A stretch of DNA of 64,000 nt from Kiritimatiellia bacterium. Its GTDB lineage: Bacteria; Verrucomicrobiota; Kiritimatiellia; CAIQIC01; JAGNIJ01. The stretch lies in contig JAGNIJ010000003.1 in the NCBI GenBank assembly GCA_018001225.1, positions 60,286 through 124,285 of the forward strand, given 5' to 3'. Position 1 is the first letter of the stretch, and each line of letters starts with the position of its first letter. This document shows, one piece after another, positions 39,809 through 49,154 of the stretch. The notes under the pieces were generated by a model. The model did no database searches. It was not told the DNA's origin and saw only the letters and a list, made by a program, of their open reading frames with translations. The position numbers were made by a program, and so were the translations under genes.

Positions 39809-41871
39809 GCCGCCCGCTCGTCGTCGCCCTCGCCGGCAACCCGAATTCCGGCAAGACCAGCCTGTTCAACGCGTTGACCGGGGCGCGCCAGCACGTGGGC
39901 AACTACCCCGGCGTGACGGTGGAGAAGCGCGAGGGCCGGTGCCGGCATGGCGACCGGGACATCACGTTCGTGGACCTGCCGGGCGCCTACAGCCTGACCG
40001 CGTACTCCCCCGAGGAACTGGCCGCCCGGCACTTCCTGATCGAGGAGCGGCCCGACGTCGTCGTGGACGTGGTGGACGCCTCCAACCTGGAGCGCAACCT
40101 GTACCTTGCCGTGCAGCTCATGGAACTCGGCGTGCCGCTGGTGCTGGCCTTCAACATGAGCGACCAGGCCCGGGCGCGGGGGATCGAGTTCGACCTCCCG
40201 CAGATGTCCCGGCTGCTCGGCGCCCCGATCGTCCCCACGGTGGGGCACCAGGGCCAGGGCATTTCGGAACTGCTGGACGCCATCGACACCGTCGCCGACC
40301 GGCCGGAGGTGCGCCCCCCCCACCGCTTCGAATACGACGCCGAATTGAACGAGGCCATCGATGCCGTGGAGGATCGGCTCCGGCCGCGGACCGACCTCGC
40401 GGCCCGGTACAACCTGCGCTGGCTGGCCCTGAAGCTGATGGAGAACGACGCCGAAGTGGAGACCGTGGTGCACGATCCCTCGCTGGGCGACGAAGTCCGC
40501 CGCCGGGCCGTCGAGATCGAGCGCATCCGGGGCGTGCCCCCGGAGCATCTCATCGCGGACCACCGGTACGGCTTTATTTCCGGGGCCTGCCAGGAGAGCG
40601 TGCGGACGGGCGCCGAAATCCGGCATTCGATGTCCGACCGGATCGACTCGCTCGTCACGCACCGCGTGCTGGGCCTGCCGATCTTCCTGGGCCTGATGTA
40701 CGCGGTGTTCCTGCTGACCTTCACGCTGGGCGAGCCGCCGATGGGCTGGATCGAAACCGGCGTGGAATGGCTGGGCGGCCACGTGAGCGCGCTCTGGCCG
40801 CCGGGCTCGGACAGCCCGCTGCGCTCGCTGCTCGTGGACGGCGTCATCGCCGGGGTCGGCGGGGTGCTCGTGTTCCTGCCCAACATCCTGCTGCTGTTTC
40901 TCGCCATCGCGTTCCTCGAGGACACCGGCTACATGGCGCGCGCGGCGTTCCTCATGGACCGGCTGATGCACAAGATCGGCCTGCACGGAAAGAGCTTCAT
41001 CCCGATGCTGATCGGGTTCGGCTGCACCGTGCCGGGCGTGCTCGCCACGCGCGTGCTGGAGACCCGGCGCGACCGCCTGACCACGATGCTGGTCCTCCCG
41101 CTGATGAGCTGCGGAGCGCGCCTGCCGATCTACATGCTGATCATCCCCGCCTTCTTCCCCGAACACTGGCGCGCGCCGATCCTGTGGATCATCTACCTCG
41201 TCGGCATCGGCCTGGCCGTCGGCCTGGCGCGCCTGCTGCGGGGAACGATCTTCCGCGGGGACTCGATGCCGTTCGTGATGGAACTGCCGCCCTACCACAT
41301 GCCCACGTGGCGCGGCATGCTGCTGCACATGTGGAAGCGCGGGGGGCTGTACCTGCGGAAGGCGGGCACGCTGATCCTGGGCATTTCGATCGTCATGTGG
41401 GCGCTGACCAGCTACCCCCGGCCCGGTCCGGGGCCGGAGGAGCCAACGCCGGCCGAGCGCCAGGCCGCGGCGCTGGCCCACACGGCCGCCGGGCGCGTCG
41501 GGCAGGCCCTGGAGCCGGTGCTGCGCCCCCTGGGCTTCGACTGGCGGATCGGCACGGCGTTGATCGGCGCCTTCGCGGCGAAGGAGGTCTTCGTCTCGCA
41601 GCTCGGCATCGTGTTCGCCGTGGGCTCGGAGGGGGAGGACGTCGAGCCGCTGCGCGAGGTGCTGGCGCGCGAGTACACGCCGCTGACGGGGCTCTGCATC
41701 ATGCTCTTCATGCTCATCGCCATGCCCTGCATGGCCACGTTCGCCGTGGTCGGCCGGGAAAGCGGCTCCTGGAAATGGGCGGTCTTGCAGTCTGGAAGTC
41801 TGACGATCCTGGCGTACCTTGTCACAGGGCTGGTGTACCAGGGCGGTCGCCTCCTGGGCCTCGGCCTGTAA
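39805..41871 (+). CDS. feoB: FeoB ferrous iron permease with N-terminal GTPase
   Basis: The 688-residue protein has the G-domain first: G1 AGNPNSGKTSLFNAL near residue 10, G3 FVDLPGAYSLTAYSP near 54, and G4 FNMSDQARARG near 116. After the helical GDI-like region comes the membrane part with Gate motifs FLEDTGYMARAAFLMDRLMH and GFGCTVPGVLATRVLETRRD, MSCGARLPIYMLI, and a second AKEVFVSQLGIVF. The conserved Cys of GCTVP and SCGAR are present. It imports Fe(II). Length is slightly short of the typical 700-770 but complete. Confidence 0.93.
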   Translation: MSRPLVVALAGNPNSGKTSLFNALTGARQHVGNYPGVTVEKREGRCRHGDRDITFVDLPGAYSLTAYSPEELAARHFLIEERPDVVVDVVDASNLERNLYLAVQLMELGVPLVLAFNMSDQARARGIEFDLPQMSRLLGAPIVPTVGHQGQGISELLDAIDTVADRPEVRPPHRFEYDAELNEAIDAVEDRLRPRTDLAARYNLRWLALKLMENDAEVETVVHDPSLGDEVRRRAVEIERIRGVPPEHLIADHRYGFISGACQESVRTGAEIRHSMSDRIDSLVTHRVLGLPIFLGLMYAVFLLTFTLGEPPMGWIETGVEWLGGHVSALWPPGSDSPLRSLLVDGVIAGVGGVLVFLPNILLLFLAIAFLEDTGYMARAAFLMDRLMHKIGLHGKSFIPMLIGFGCTVPGVLATRVLETRRDRLTTMLVLPLMSCGARLPIYMLIIPAFFPEHWRAPILWIIYLVGIGLAVGLARLLRGTIFRGDSMPFVMELPPYHMPTWRGMLLHMWKRGGLYLRKAGTLILGISIVMWALTSYPRPGPGPEEPTPAERQAAALAHTAAGRVGQALEPVLRPLGFDWRIGTALIGAFAAKEVFVSQLGIVFAVGSEGEDVEPLREVLAREYTPLTGLCIMLFMLIAMPCMATFAVVGRESGSWKWAVLQSGSLTILAYLVTGLVYQGGRLLGLGL

Positions 41872-41893
41872 AGAAGACGCGGGAGAGCGGACG

Positions 41894-42079
41894 ATGTGGG
41901 AGCAAGCCATAGTATTCCTGGTCGTGGCCGGCGCAGCCGCGGGCTTGTCGTGGTCGGGTTGGACCAAGGCCCGGCGGCGGCGCGGCGCCTCGAATCGTTG
42001 CGGCGACTGTTCCTGTCCCTTGAGCCGCCCGAACGGCGGGTGCGCCGCCTCCGCCCGCGGCTCCGCGGCCCGGCCATGA
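41894..42079 (+). CDS. Small FeoB-associated Cys-rich membrane protein
   Basis: The 61-residue protein has one N-terminal membrane span (EQAIVFLVVAGAAAGLSW), then a basic KARRRR stretch and a Cys tail, CGDCSCPLSRPNGGC. This is the architecture of the small Cys-rich proteins encoded after feoB in many bacteria (PF12669-like). It follows feoB by 22 nt and overlaps the next gene by 4 nt. It may help insert or regulate FeoB; the mechanism is unknown. Confidence 0.75.
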   Translation: MWEQAIVFLVVAGAAAGLSWSGWTKARRRRGASNRCGDCSCPLSRPNGGCAASARGSAARP

Positions 42080-42723
42080 GCGCGCTCCACCAGCAAATGA
42101 ACCGCGCGATCGACGCCTTCGTCGAGTCGCATTACTACAGCGAGGCGCCGGAGTTCGAAAGCGCGCGGCGTGTCTTCGTGGCGAGTCTGTGCGACGGCAT
42201 GACCGAGGTGTACCGGCACACCGTTCTCGAACGGCTGCAGAACGATCCCTCGCTGGTCAACGTCCTGCTCTGCGCCGGCGGCGATATTCCCGGGGCCGGC
42301 CCCTGGCTGGCGGCGCGGCTGGACGGGGAGACCGTCACCTCCCCGCTCTCCCGCGCGCTGATCCGGGTGCTGGCGGGCTACCCCGGTGAGGCGTCCTGTC
42401 GCGCGGTGGAGCGTTTCCTGGAATCCGACCAGCAGGCCGAGGCCCTTCAAAGCCTGGCCCGCCTGGACTGGCCGCGCGCCCTCCCGCGCCTGGTCGCCGC
42501 CACCGAGAAGGCGTCGATGCACACGGCCCTCCTCCACATCCTGCACGCCCGGCAGAAACAGGCGGGCTTGCCGGCGCTGGTCGAGGAGATGCGCCGCGCC
42601 GCGACATGGCCCGGATGGAATGCGGAAGGCTGGCGTCGTGTCCTCGCAAGCCAACCGGCGCCCTACAATCCTTTTCAGCCCGGCGAACTCGCCGCCCTGA
42701 TCGAGGCCGTCAAGCCGGCTTGA
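42076..42723 (+). CDS. Hypothetical protein, alpha-helical, in feo operon
   Basis: The 215-residue soluble protein is predicted to be mostly helical, with HEAT-like repeats in its second half (VTSPLSRALIRVLAGYPGEA, CRAVERFLESDQQAEALQSL, ASMHTALLHILHARQKQAGL). The N-terminus has MNRAIDAFVESHYYSEAPEF. I do not recognise a family. It overlaps the Cys-rich gene (ATGA) and so belongs to the feo transcript. It could be a scaffold or regulator, but nothing in the sequence shows which. Confidence 0.65.
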   Translation: MSALHQQMNRAIDAFVESHYYSEAPEFESARRVFVASLCDGMTEVYRHTVLERLQNDPSLVNVLLCAGGDIPGAGPWLAARLDGETVTSPLSRALIRVLAGYPGEASCRAVERFLESDQQAEALQSLARLDWPRALPRLVAATEKASMHTALLHILHARQKQAGLPALVEEMRRAATWPGWNAEGWRRVLASQPAPYNPFQPGELAALIEAVKPA

Positions 42724-42770
42724 CGGCAGGTGGGGCTCGGGCAGAATACCAGGTAACACCGGAGGCCGCC

Positions 42771-44096
42771 ATGAGCCTGCTGATCCGCCACGCCAGGGTG
42801 CTGCAACCATGTTCCGGTCCGGCGCCGCGCGCGCTTCCCGACCAGGATGTCCTGATCGACGGGTCGCGGATCGCTTCGGTGCAGCCCTCGGGACCGGACC
42901 CGGCGCCGGCGGACGAAGTCCTCGACGCCCGAGGCCTGCTGCTCATGCCGGGCCTCATCAATTGTCACTCCCATGTGCCGATGGTGATCTTCCGCGGGCT
43001 GGCGGAGGACGTCTCGCTGGAAAAATGGTTCAACGAGTACATGTGGCCGCTGGAGAGCAACCTGCAGGAGGAGGACGTCTACTGGGGCATGCTGCTCGGC
43101 CTCGCGGAGATGATCGAGGCCGGCGTCACCTGCGTCGCGGACCACTACTTCTTCATGGACCGCGCCGCCGAGGCGGTGCGGCAGGCCGGCACCCGCGCGG
43201 CGCTCGGCTGGGCCGTGTTCGGCAGCCAGGGGATCGAGGCCCTCGACCGCACGGCGGAGTTCTGCCGGCGCTGGAACGGCGCGGCGGACGGCCGGATCAC
43301 GACCTGGATGGCCCCGCACGCGCCGTACACCTGCGACGACGATTTCCTGCGCGCCGCGCGCGACCGGGCGGACGAACTCGGAATCGGTATTCACATTCAT
43401 GTGGCGGAAACCCGCGATCAGACCGCGGCCCACGTGAAAAAGCGCGGCGTCACGCCCATCCGCCTGCTCGACGACCTCGGCCTGCTGCGCCTGCCGAGCC
43501 TCCTGGCCCACGCCGTCGGCGCGACGGAGGACGACATCCGGCTGCTGGCCGACCGCCTCGCCGCCGTCGCGCACTGCCCGAAGACCTATCTCAAGCTCGC
43601 GATGGGCATCGCCCCGGTCGTCGCGATGCGGAAGGCGGGCGTCACCGTCGGGCTCGGGACCGACGGCGCGGTGAGCAACAACACGCTGGACGTCTGGGAG
43701 AGCCTGCGCCTGATGGCCATGACCCAGAAAGAGGCCACGGGCGCGGCGGAGAACATGACCCTGGCGGAGTCGCTGGAGATCGCCACGCGCGGCAGCGCGA
43801 AGGCCGTCGGGCTCGGCGACCGGCTCGGCGCCGTGGAGCGGGGCTATCTCGCCGACCTCATCCTCGTGGACCTCGGCGGCGCGCATCACCAGCCCCTCCA
43901 CAGCGTGCCCGCGAGCCTGGTCTACGCGGCGCGCGCCTCGGACGTGCAAACCGTGATCGTCAACGGCAAGGTGATCATGCGCAACCGCAAGCTGCTGACC
44001 CTCGACAAGGACGAGATCATCCGGCAGGTCAACCGCTCCCTGGAGCGCCTCTCCCGCCGCGTGCCCGCGAGCCGGATCCAGGTTTATGCGCCGTAA
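42771..44096 (+). CDS. Amidohydrolase deaminase (SAH/5-methylthioadenosine deaminase-like, TRZ/ATZ family)
   Basis: The 441-residue metal-dependent hydrolase has PGLINCHSHVPMVIFRGLAE (H-x-H at about 63-65), then FNEYMWPLE, WMAPHAPYTCDDDFL with its His, IHIHVAETRDQ with the active-site H and E, LAHAVGATEDDI, and VGLGTDGAVSNNTLDVWESL with the metal Asp. This motif set belongs to the MtaD/SsnA/TRZ group, which deaminate S-adenosylhomocysteine, methylthioadenosine, adenosine or guanine. The exact substrate cannot be read by eye. It has ribosome binding site ggagg and precedes the pyrimidine-degradation cluster, consistent with nucleobase metabolism. Confidence 0.82.
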   Translation: MSLLIRHARVLQPCSGPAPRALPDQDVLIDGSRIASVQPSGPDPAPADEVLDARGLLLMPGLINCHSHVPMVIFRGLAEDVSLEKWFNEYMWPLESNLQEEDVYWGMLLGLAEMIEAGVTCVADHYFFMDRAAEAVRQAGTRAALGWAVFGSQGIEALDRTAEFCRRWNGAADGRITTWMAPHAPYTCDDDFLRAARDRADELGIGIHIHVAETRDQTAAHVKKRGVTPIRLLDDLGLLRLPSLLAHAVGATEDDIRLLADRLAAVAHCPKTYLKLAMGIAPVVAMRKAGVTVGLGTDGAVSNNTLDVWESLRLMAMTQKEATGAAENMTLAESLEIATRGSAKAVGLGDRLGAVERGYLADLILVDLGGAHHQPLHSVPASLVYAARASDVQTVIVNGKVIMRNRKLLTLDKDEIIRQVNRSLERLSRRVPASRIQVYAP

Positions 44097-44130
44097 AGAC
44101 CTCCCCCCGCGCGACTCGCACCCCGGGGCT

Positions 44131-44158
44131 TGTGACATGTTTTATAAAACATGTCACA
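44131..44158. promoter_or_regulatory. Perfect 28-bp palindrome, likely operator upstream of preT
   Basis: The half-site TGTGACATGTTTTA is followed immediately by its exact inverse, giving a fully symmetric 28-mer. It lies 157 nt before the PreT start and 35 nt after the deaminase stop, in otherwise non-coding DNA. Symmetry without a loop or T-run favours a dimeric regulator site over a terminator. The TGTGA/TCACA arms are CRP-like, but their spacing is not. Confidence 0.65.
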
Positions 44159-44314
44159 GGTCATGCCGCCGAACGGCGGGGCCTCCGCCGCGGATAGGAC
44201 GCGCGGCTCGCCCGGCCTGACGTCAGCTGAACCGCCGAAAAAGCCTGTACGAGGCTTCGGGAACAAACTAGGATTAACGTGTAACGCTTGGCCGCCAAAC
44301 AGTAAGGAGGGCTC

Positions 44315-45664
44315 ATGCCGAAAGTTCCAGCCCCGTTCGCCTCCATGAAGAAGGGCTTCGACTATGGACAAGCCGTGGCGGAGGCCCAGCGCTGCCTGCT
44401 CTGCCACGACGCGCCCTGCTCCAAGGGCTGCCCCGGCGGGACCGATCCCGCGACGTTCATCCGGAAGCTCCGGTTCCAGAACCTCACCGGCGCCGTCCGC
44501 ACGATCAAGCAGAACAACATCCTCGGCGGCAGTTGCGGCGAACTGTGCCCCACGCCGCTGCTCTGCGAGAAGGAGTGCTCCGCCGCCGGGCTCGACCGCC
44601 CGATCCAGATCGGCAAGATCCAGCGCTTCCTCGTCGAGCATTCCTGGCAGATCGGATTCAACCCGCTCGAAAAGGGCCCGGCGCGCAAGGAGAAGATCGC
44701 CGTGGTCGGCTCGGGCCCGGCCGGCTTGAGCTGCGCCGCGGAACTGGCGAAGGCCGGCTTCCAAGTCACCGTCTTTGAAGCCCGCGCCAAGGCCGGCGGC
44801 GTGCTGCGCTACGGGGTGCCGTCCTATCGCTTCTCGCCGGACTTCATCGATCGCGAACTGAAGGATCTGACCTCTCTGGGCGTGAAGCTTCAGTGCAACA
44901 AGCCGGTCCGCGGCAAAGGCGCCCTGGAAGGATTGCTGAAAAAGGGCTTCGCCGCCGTGTTCCTCGCGCCCGGCTGCTGGGAACCGCTGCGGCTGAAGGT
45001 GAAGGCCAAGGTCCGGAAGGGAGTGCTGGCCTGGACGGAATTCCTGACGCCCCTCAAGGAGGGCAAGTTCGCCGCGCTCGGCAAGCAGGTCAAGGGCCGG
45101 CGCGTCGCGGTCATCGGCGGCGGCTCGGTAGCCATGGACTGCGCGGAATCCGCGATCAAGCTCGGCGCCAAGGACGTCTACCTGGTCTACCGCCGCTCGT
45201 ACACCGAGATGCCCGCCGAGGAGGACGAAAAGCAGGCCGCCCTGCGGGAGGGCATGCATCTGCTGCTGCTGAACCAGCCGGTGGATTACTCGACCGACGC
45301 GAAGGGCCGGCTCCAAGCCGTCCGGCTGGTCCGCACGGAATTGAGCAAGCCCGACGCCTCCGGGCGCAGGAAGCCCGTCGAAGTCGCCGGTTCAAACTGG
45401 GAATTGCCAATCGACGTAGCGATCGAGGCCATCGGCGCGCAGCCGGCCCGGGACTCGATCGAGTGGTCGCGGTCCATGAAGCTGTCGGACGGCCACCTGG
45501 TCACGGTCAACCCGGACACCGGCGAGACGTCCATCCAGCGGGTCTTCGCGGGCGGCGACATCGTCCGCGGCCCCGCGCTGATCATCGAGGCCGTGCGGGA
45601 CGGCAAGACCGCCGCCCAGGCCATCATCCAACGCTTCGCGAAGAAGGAGAACGCCCATGAGTAA
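44315..45664 (+). CDS. preT: NAD-dependent dihydropyrimidine dehydrogenase subunit PreT (GltD-like flavoprotein)
   Basis: The 449-residue flavoprotein resembles the glutamate synthase small subunit. The N-terminal Cys-rich motifs bind Fe-S: RCLLCHDAPCSKGCPGGTDP near 27, then SCGELCPTPLLCEKECS near 69. The FAD site is IAVVGSGPAGLSCAAELAKA near 129. GGVLRYGVPSYRFS and the NAD(P) site VAVIGGGSVAMDCAES near 267 follow. The C-terminal FAD motif is VFAGGDIVRGPALIIEAV. It passes electrons from NAD(P)H to PreA for reduction of uracil/thymine. It has ribosome binding site aaggagg and overlaps preA by 8 nt. Other GltD-like partners are excluded by the adjacent PreA. Confidence 0.88.
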   Translation: MPKVPAPFASMKKGFDYGQAVAEAQRCLLCHDAPCSKGCPGGTDPATFIRKLRFQNLTGAVRTIKQNNILGGSCGELCPTPLLCEKECSAAGLDRPIQIGKIQRFLVEHSWQIGFNPLEKGPARKEKIAVVGSGPAGLSCAAELAKAGFQVTVFEARAKAGGVLRYGVPSYRFSPDFIDRELKDLTSLGVKLQCNKPVRGKGALEGLLKKGFAAVFLAPGCWEPLRLKVKAKVRKGVLAWTEFLTPLKEGKFAALGKQVKGRRVAVIGGGSVAMDCAESAIKLGAKDVYLVYRRSYTEMPAEEDEKQAALREGMHLLLLNQPVDYSTDAKGRLQAVRLVRTELSKPDASGRRKPVEVAGSNWELPIDVAIEAIGAQPARDSIEWSRSMKLSDGHLVTVNPDTGETSIQRVFAGGDIVRGPALIIEAVRDGKTAAQAIIQRFAKKENAHE

Positions 45665-46928
45665 GAAGGCCGATCTCTCCGTCGAGTTCCTCGGGTTCAA
45701 GATGAAGAACCCGTTCATGCTGTCGTCGTCTCCGGTCTCGAACAGCGCGGAGATGGTGGGGCGCGCGTTCGACGTCGGCTGGGGCGGCGTGGCGTATAAA
45801 ACGGTGGTGTCGGACCGGATTCCGATCATCCACCCGTCGCCGCGCATGGCGGCGTACCGGCCGGCCGGCAAGCGGCAGATGGGCGTGCAGAACGTCGAGC
45901 AGACCTCCGACCGCGGCCTGAAGGCCAACCTGCTGGACATCCTGTACCTCAAGAAGCACTGGCCGGACCACCTGGTCATGGTCAGCATCATGGGGTTCTC
46001 CAACCAGGAATGGGCGGACCTGGCGAAGGCCTGCGCCGACGCGGGCGCGGACATGCTGGAGGTCAATGTCTCCTGCCCCCACATGACCGTCGAGGGCTCC
46101 GGCGCCAAGGTCGGCCAGTGCCAGGAACTGGTGGAGAAGTTCACGGCCACCTGCCGCAACTCCTGCTCGATCCCGATCGTCGCCAAGATGACCCCGAACA
46201 TCACGGACATCACCGTGCCCGCGATGTACGCCAAGAAGGGCGGCGCGGACGGCATCGCGGCGATCAACTCCGTGGCCGGGCTTTCGGGGATCGGCGCGGA
46301 CGACTGGGTGCCCAGCCCCAACGTGTTCGGCAAGGGCGCCGCGTGCGGGTTCACCGGCCCGGCGATCAAGCCGATCGGCCTGCGCTGCATCTCCGAGCTG
46401 GCCAAGTGCCCTGACCTGCAGCTGCCGCTCTCCGGCATCGGCGGCATCGAGACGTGGGTGGACGCGCTGGAGTACCTGCTCGTCGGCGCGACGACGATCC
46501 AGGTGACCACCGGCATCATCCATTACGGGCAGGGTATCGTGGAAAGCATGATCGAGGGCCTGTCCGACTACTTGACGATCAAAGGCATCAAGAGCGTGAA
46601 GGAGTTGATCGGCAAGGCCCTCCCCAACGTGCACGCCACGCACGACTTCAACCTCGCGCGGCAGGGCATCGCCCGGTACGACCTCGACCGCTGCGTCGGC
46701 TGCGGCCAGTGCTACACGGTCTGCAAGGACGCCGGCGGCTGGGCGCTGGACTGGGACGCGAAAAAGCGCCGCCCGGTCCTCGACGAGAAGAAGTGCTTGA
46801 GCTGCATGGTCTGCAGCTTCGCCTGCCCCGTCGACGGCCTGATCACCTTCAAGGAAATGCCCAAGTCGTACAAGCGCGCCGACACGGTGACGCTGGGCCG
46901 GGAACTCGAAGGCGAACTGAAGCAGTAG
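45657..46928 (+). CDS. preA: Dihydropyrimidine dehydrogenase subunit PreA
   Basis: The 423-residue FMN protein has a dihydroorotate-dehydrogenase-like barrel: FKMKNPFMLSSSPVSNSAEM, GGVAYKTVVSD, and VNVSCPHMTVEGSGAKVG with the catalytic Cys. IVAKMTPNITDITVPAM, LSGIGGIETWVDALEYLLVG and VQVTTGIIHYG follow. The C-terminus carries two 4Fe-4S clusters (CVGCGQCYTVCKDAGG, CLSCMVCSFACPVDG). It reduces uracil and thymine to the dihydro forms, the first step of the reductive pathway whose later enzymes lie at 54-60 kb. It starts inside the end of preT. Confidence 0.9.
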   Translation: MSKKADLSVEFLGFKMKNPFMLSSSPVSNSAEMVGRAFDVGWGGVAYKTVVSDRIPIIHPSPRMAAYRPAGKRQMGVQNVEQTSDRGLKANLLDILYLKKHWPDHLVMVSIMGFSNQEWADLAKACADAGADMLEVNVSCPHMTVEGSGAKVGQCQELVEKFTATCRNSCSIPIVAKMTPNITDITVPAMYAKKGGADGIAAINSVAGLSGIGADDWVPSPNVFGKGAACGFTGPAIKPIGLRCISELAKCPDLQLPLSGIGGIETWVDALEYLLVGATTIQVTTGIIHYGQGIVESMIEGLSDYLTIKGIKSVKELIGKALPNVHATHDFNLARQGIARYDLDRCVGCGQCYTVCKDAGGWALDWDAKKRRPVLDEKKCLSCMVCSFACPVDGLITFKEMPKSYKRADTVTLGRELEGELKQ

Positions 46929-46952
46929 AGTTTTGCGGCAACGCTCGGCGCA

Positions 46953-48029
46953 CTACTGCGGGGGGTGCCCATCAACGTCCTGTGCCGGCGAGGATTCGGC
47001 CCGCTTCTTAAGATCAATGGCGAATCGAATGCCGTTCCTTGCATTGGCCAGCCACAAATTCTGCCAGTAAGGCCCGACCTCCTCTAATACGCCCTTTAGA
47101 ACCACGCAATCCCGGCCCGGATCCAGCGTGCGCAGCCACCGAACGTACTGGTTTTCAAGGGCCTCGGGTGGTTGTGCTTCATCCCACCAGACAAACAGGT
47201 CTTCGTACGGCAATTCCAAGGAGATTTCGGGCACACGATAAGTATTCGTTCCACACACCACCTCGTGAGAAACCATTAATCTGGCATCGGCTACGCTGAT
47301 CGCGAAGCGATCAATGAGGGCTTCCACCGGACGCACGGAATAGCCATCCTCCCCGACTTCCCGAGCATGGCGATCCGCAAGATAATGCTGAACAATGCCG
47401 GCATCATCAACGGTTACATAATCAAGCATTTGCAGGTAAACATGGTCGCGCCCTGAAATGGGCATGCGCACTAACAATGGGATCTCCCACCCGAAACTAC
47501 GCCGCACAACTCTCCCGTTTTTCAAGGAGATTACGGAAGAGGCCCCGTATCGCCTCACTGACTCCTCTACCGCTTTTTGAATGGCCTGATCGACAGGCAG
47601 AATCCCGTCCGGTTTTTGACGACTAAGAACAATAGACGAAGCCGCGCTTATTTCACGCCATAGCGCATTTGAATACGAAATTATACTCCTGCCTATTGGG
47701 CCATCGAACTGCTCATACCATACATCCGACGCATTAATGCTAGACTGATGCCTCTCAAGAACAAGAATGGCATCTTCGGGAATCCCACCCTCCAGGAGGC
47801 CGTCCTTCATATATAATTTCACAACCTCACCCGTTGACACGGTGCCCCTGTTTACTTCGATGACCTGATACACCACGCCGCCATCCAGCTTATCAACAAG
47901 AAGAGCACGCAGTACATTGACCCGATCCTCAGGAATATAGTCATACGAGACAGCGATCTGATTTGTTGGATCAACGCTGGCGATAGCCTGGCCTGTTAGC
48001 ACCATTAACGCGATTATTGCTCGTGTCAT
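46953..48029 (-). CDS. Secreted hypothetical protein, last gene of the PLD operon
   Basis: The 358-residue protein has a Sec signal (MTRAIIALMVLTGQAIAS). The mature part has VVYQVIEVNRGTVSTGEVVK, SVRRYGASSVISLKNGRVVR and HEVVCGTNTYRVPEISLELP, but I recognise no family. The ATG at 48029 has cggag upstream and starts 20 nt after the Cys-rich gene. The coding sequence is visibly more AT-rich than the pyrimidine genes around it, which suggests a different origin. Confidence 0.65.
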   Translation of the reverse strand: MTRAIIALMVLTGQAIASVDPTNQIAVSYDYIPEDRVNVLRALLVDKLDGGVVYQVIEVNRGTVSTGEVVKLYMKDGLLEGGIPEDAILVLERHQSSINASDVWYEQFDGPIGRSIISYSNALWREISAASSIVLSRQKPDGILPVDQAIQKAVEESVRRYGASSVISLKNGRVVRRSFGWEIPLLVRMPISGRDHVYLQMLDYVTVDDAGIVQHYLADRHAREVGEDGYSVRPVEALIDRFAISVADARLMVSHEVVCGTNTYRVPEISLELPYEDLFVWWDEAQPPEALENQYVRWLRTLDPGRDCVVLKGVLEEVGPYWQNLWLANARNGIRFAIDLKKRAESSPAQDVDGHPPQ

Positions 48030-48049
48030 TTTCCAACTCCGGTTGCCTG

Positions 48050-49138
48050 CTATTGTATTGGGGGCAGCCCAGCCTCCTTGCAGAATGGCTGACCTGTTCT
48101 TACCACGTCCGCCCGCAGTCGTCTCCACGCCTCTGAATCCTGCTTGTTTTCATCAATACATTTCAGTTCAGCCCGATAGGCCTCACACTCGCCGGCGGCG
48201 GAAGCGGTAATAGGATACCCGGCATGATAAGGTTCGCACAGGTAACATCGAGTCCGGCGCCCGTCGTCTACATGCGCCTGCTCATGCGCTTTCGCACACG
48301 TTTCGGCAATAGCCGCGGGCCATTCCGGTGGAAACTTGGCCGGATACACACAAGGGATCGGCTTTCCGTTATAGCACAGGACGTGTGCTAACGCATTAGA
48401 TTGAGGCGGGAGGGCTTCGCATGGGTTAACTCCTTTTTCTGGGTTATCCGTGAGCATGCACCGCTGATTGAACTCGGTGACGCAGCAGCCTTTATTATTG
48501 GGATCATATACGTACTTTGCACAGCAGCATTGTTGAGTGGCATAGCTTTGTGGCTTCCCCCCGCAGCAGGCATACCAGTTGGGATCGATCGGCTCGCCTC
48601 CACAACAACGATAGTATGCGCCCAGCGGCGTCTGGTTGGTTACTTGAACTCCATCCGGCCGATTCGTTACGCTTCCCATGCCATCGCACACCTGACAAGG
48701 CTTATCGGGCACGGCCGTTCCGGCCGGCCTATTCGTTATTCCGCCGCTATCGTCGCACATCTTGCACGGCTGTCCTTCGATCGCGGTGCCAGCGGGCAAG
48801 GGGAAGCAGGCGCCCTGGCCGCTGTTGGCATGCTGATCCCAGTATTCGCACGCATTGGTGCAATTACCCGCTGACTTCCCGGCTATGGGCTGGTTGTCGC
48901 TTCCAGCATCGGACGGACCGATGACCGTAATTCTGCCGGGCTCGGGGACTGCCGGCCGCTCGGCGGTATGGATGGCAAAGTACAACCGTCCATCAGGCAG
49001 TTCGTGCCTGGTCATCGGCAAAGCCTCTTCCGCTTGCACTTGGGCGCCCATCGTCAGCAGGCACAGCACGCGCACCGTGACGAGCACGGCGCGTCTGTCG
49101 GTGGCACTGTGCGTCTTTCTTCTCGGATTTGTCAACAC
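48050..49138 (-). CDS. Secreted Cys-rich protein with HExxH motif
   Basis: The 362-residue product starts at GTG 49138 (aaaggagg upstream) with a signal region (VTVRVLCLLTMGAQVQAEE). The mature part is very Cys-rich and internally repeated: QPCKMCDDSGGITNRPAGTA, then KPCQVCDGMGSVTNRPDG. YYRCCGGEPIDPNWYACCGG, ATQQCCCAKYVYDPNNKGCC and CYLCEPYHAG follow. Near residues 281-291 it has AKAHEQAHVDD, an H-E-x-x-H that could be a zinc-protease site, though no third ligand is obvious. It is disulfide-rich, so extracellular or periplasmic. It lies between a PLD gene and another secreted protein with spacings of 16 and 20 nt. I do not recognise the family. Confidence 0.7.
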   Translation of the reverse strand: MLTNPRRKTHSATDRRAVLVTVRVLCLLTMGAQVQAEEALPMTRHELPDGRLYFAIHTAERPAVPEPGRITVIGPSDAGSDNQPIAGKSAGNCTNACEYWDQHANSGQGACFPLPAGTAIEGQPCKMCDDSGGITNRPAGTAVPDKPCQVCDGMGSVTNRPDGVQVTNQTPLGAYYRCCGGEPIDPNWYACCGGKPQSYATQQCCCAKYVYDPNNKGCCVTEFNQRCMLTDNPEKGVNPCEALPPQSNALAHVLCYNGKPIPCVYPAKFPPEWPAAIAETCAKAHEQAHVDDGRRTRCYLCEPYHAGYPITASAAGECEAYRAELKCIDENKQDSEAWRRLRADVVRTGQPFCKEAGLPPIQ

Positions 49139-49154
49139 GACCCCCGCCCTCCTT

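Noticed and set aside
44131..44158. 28-bp palindrome as an intrinsic terminator
   Set aside because: No T-run and no natural loop; the symmetry fits a regulator site better.
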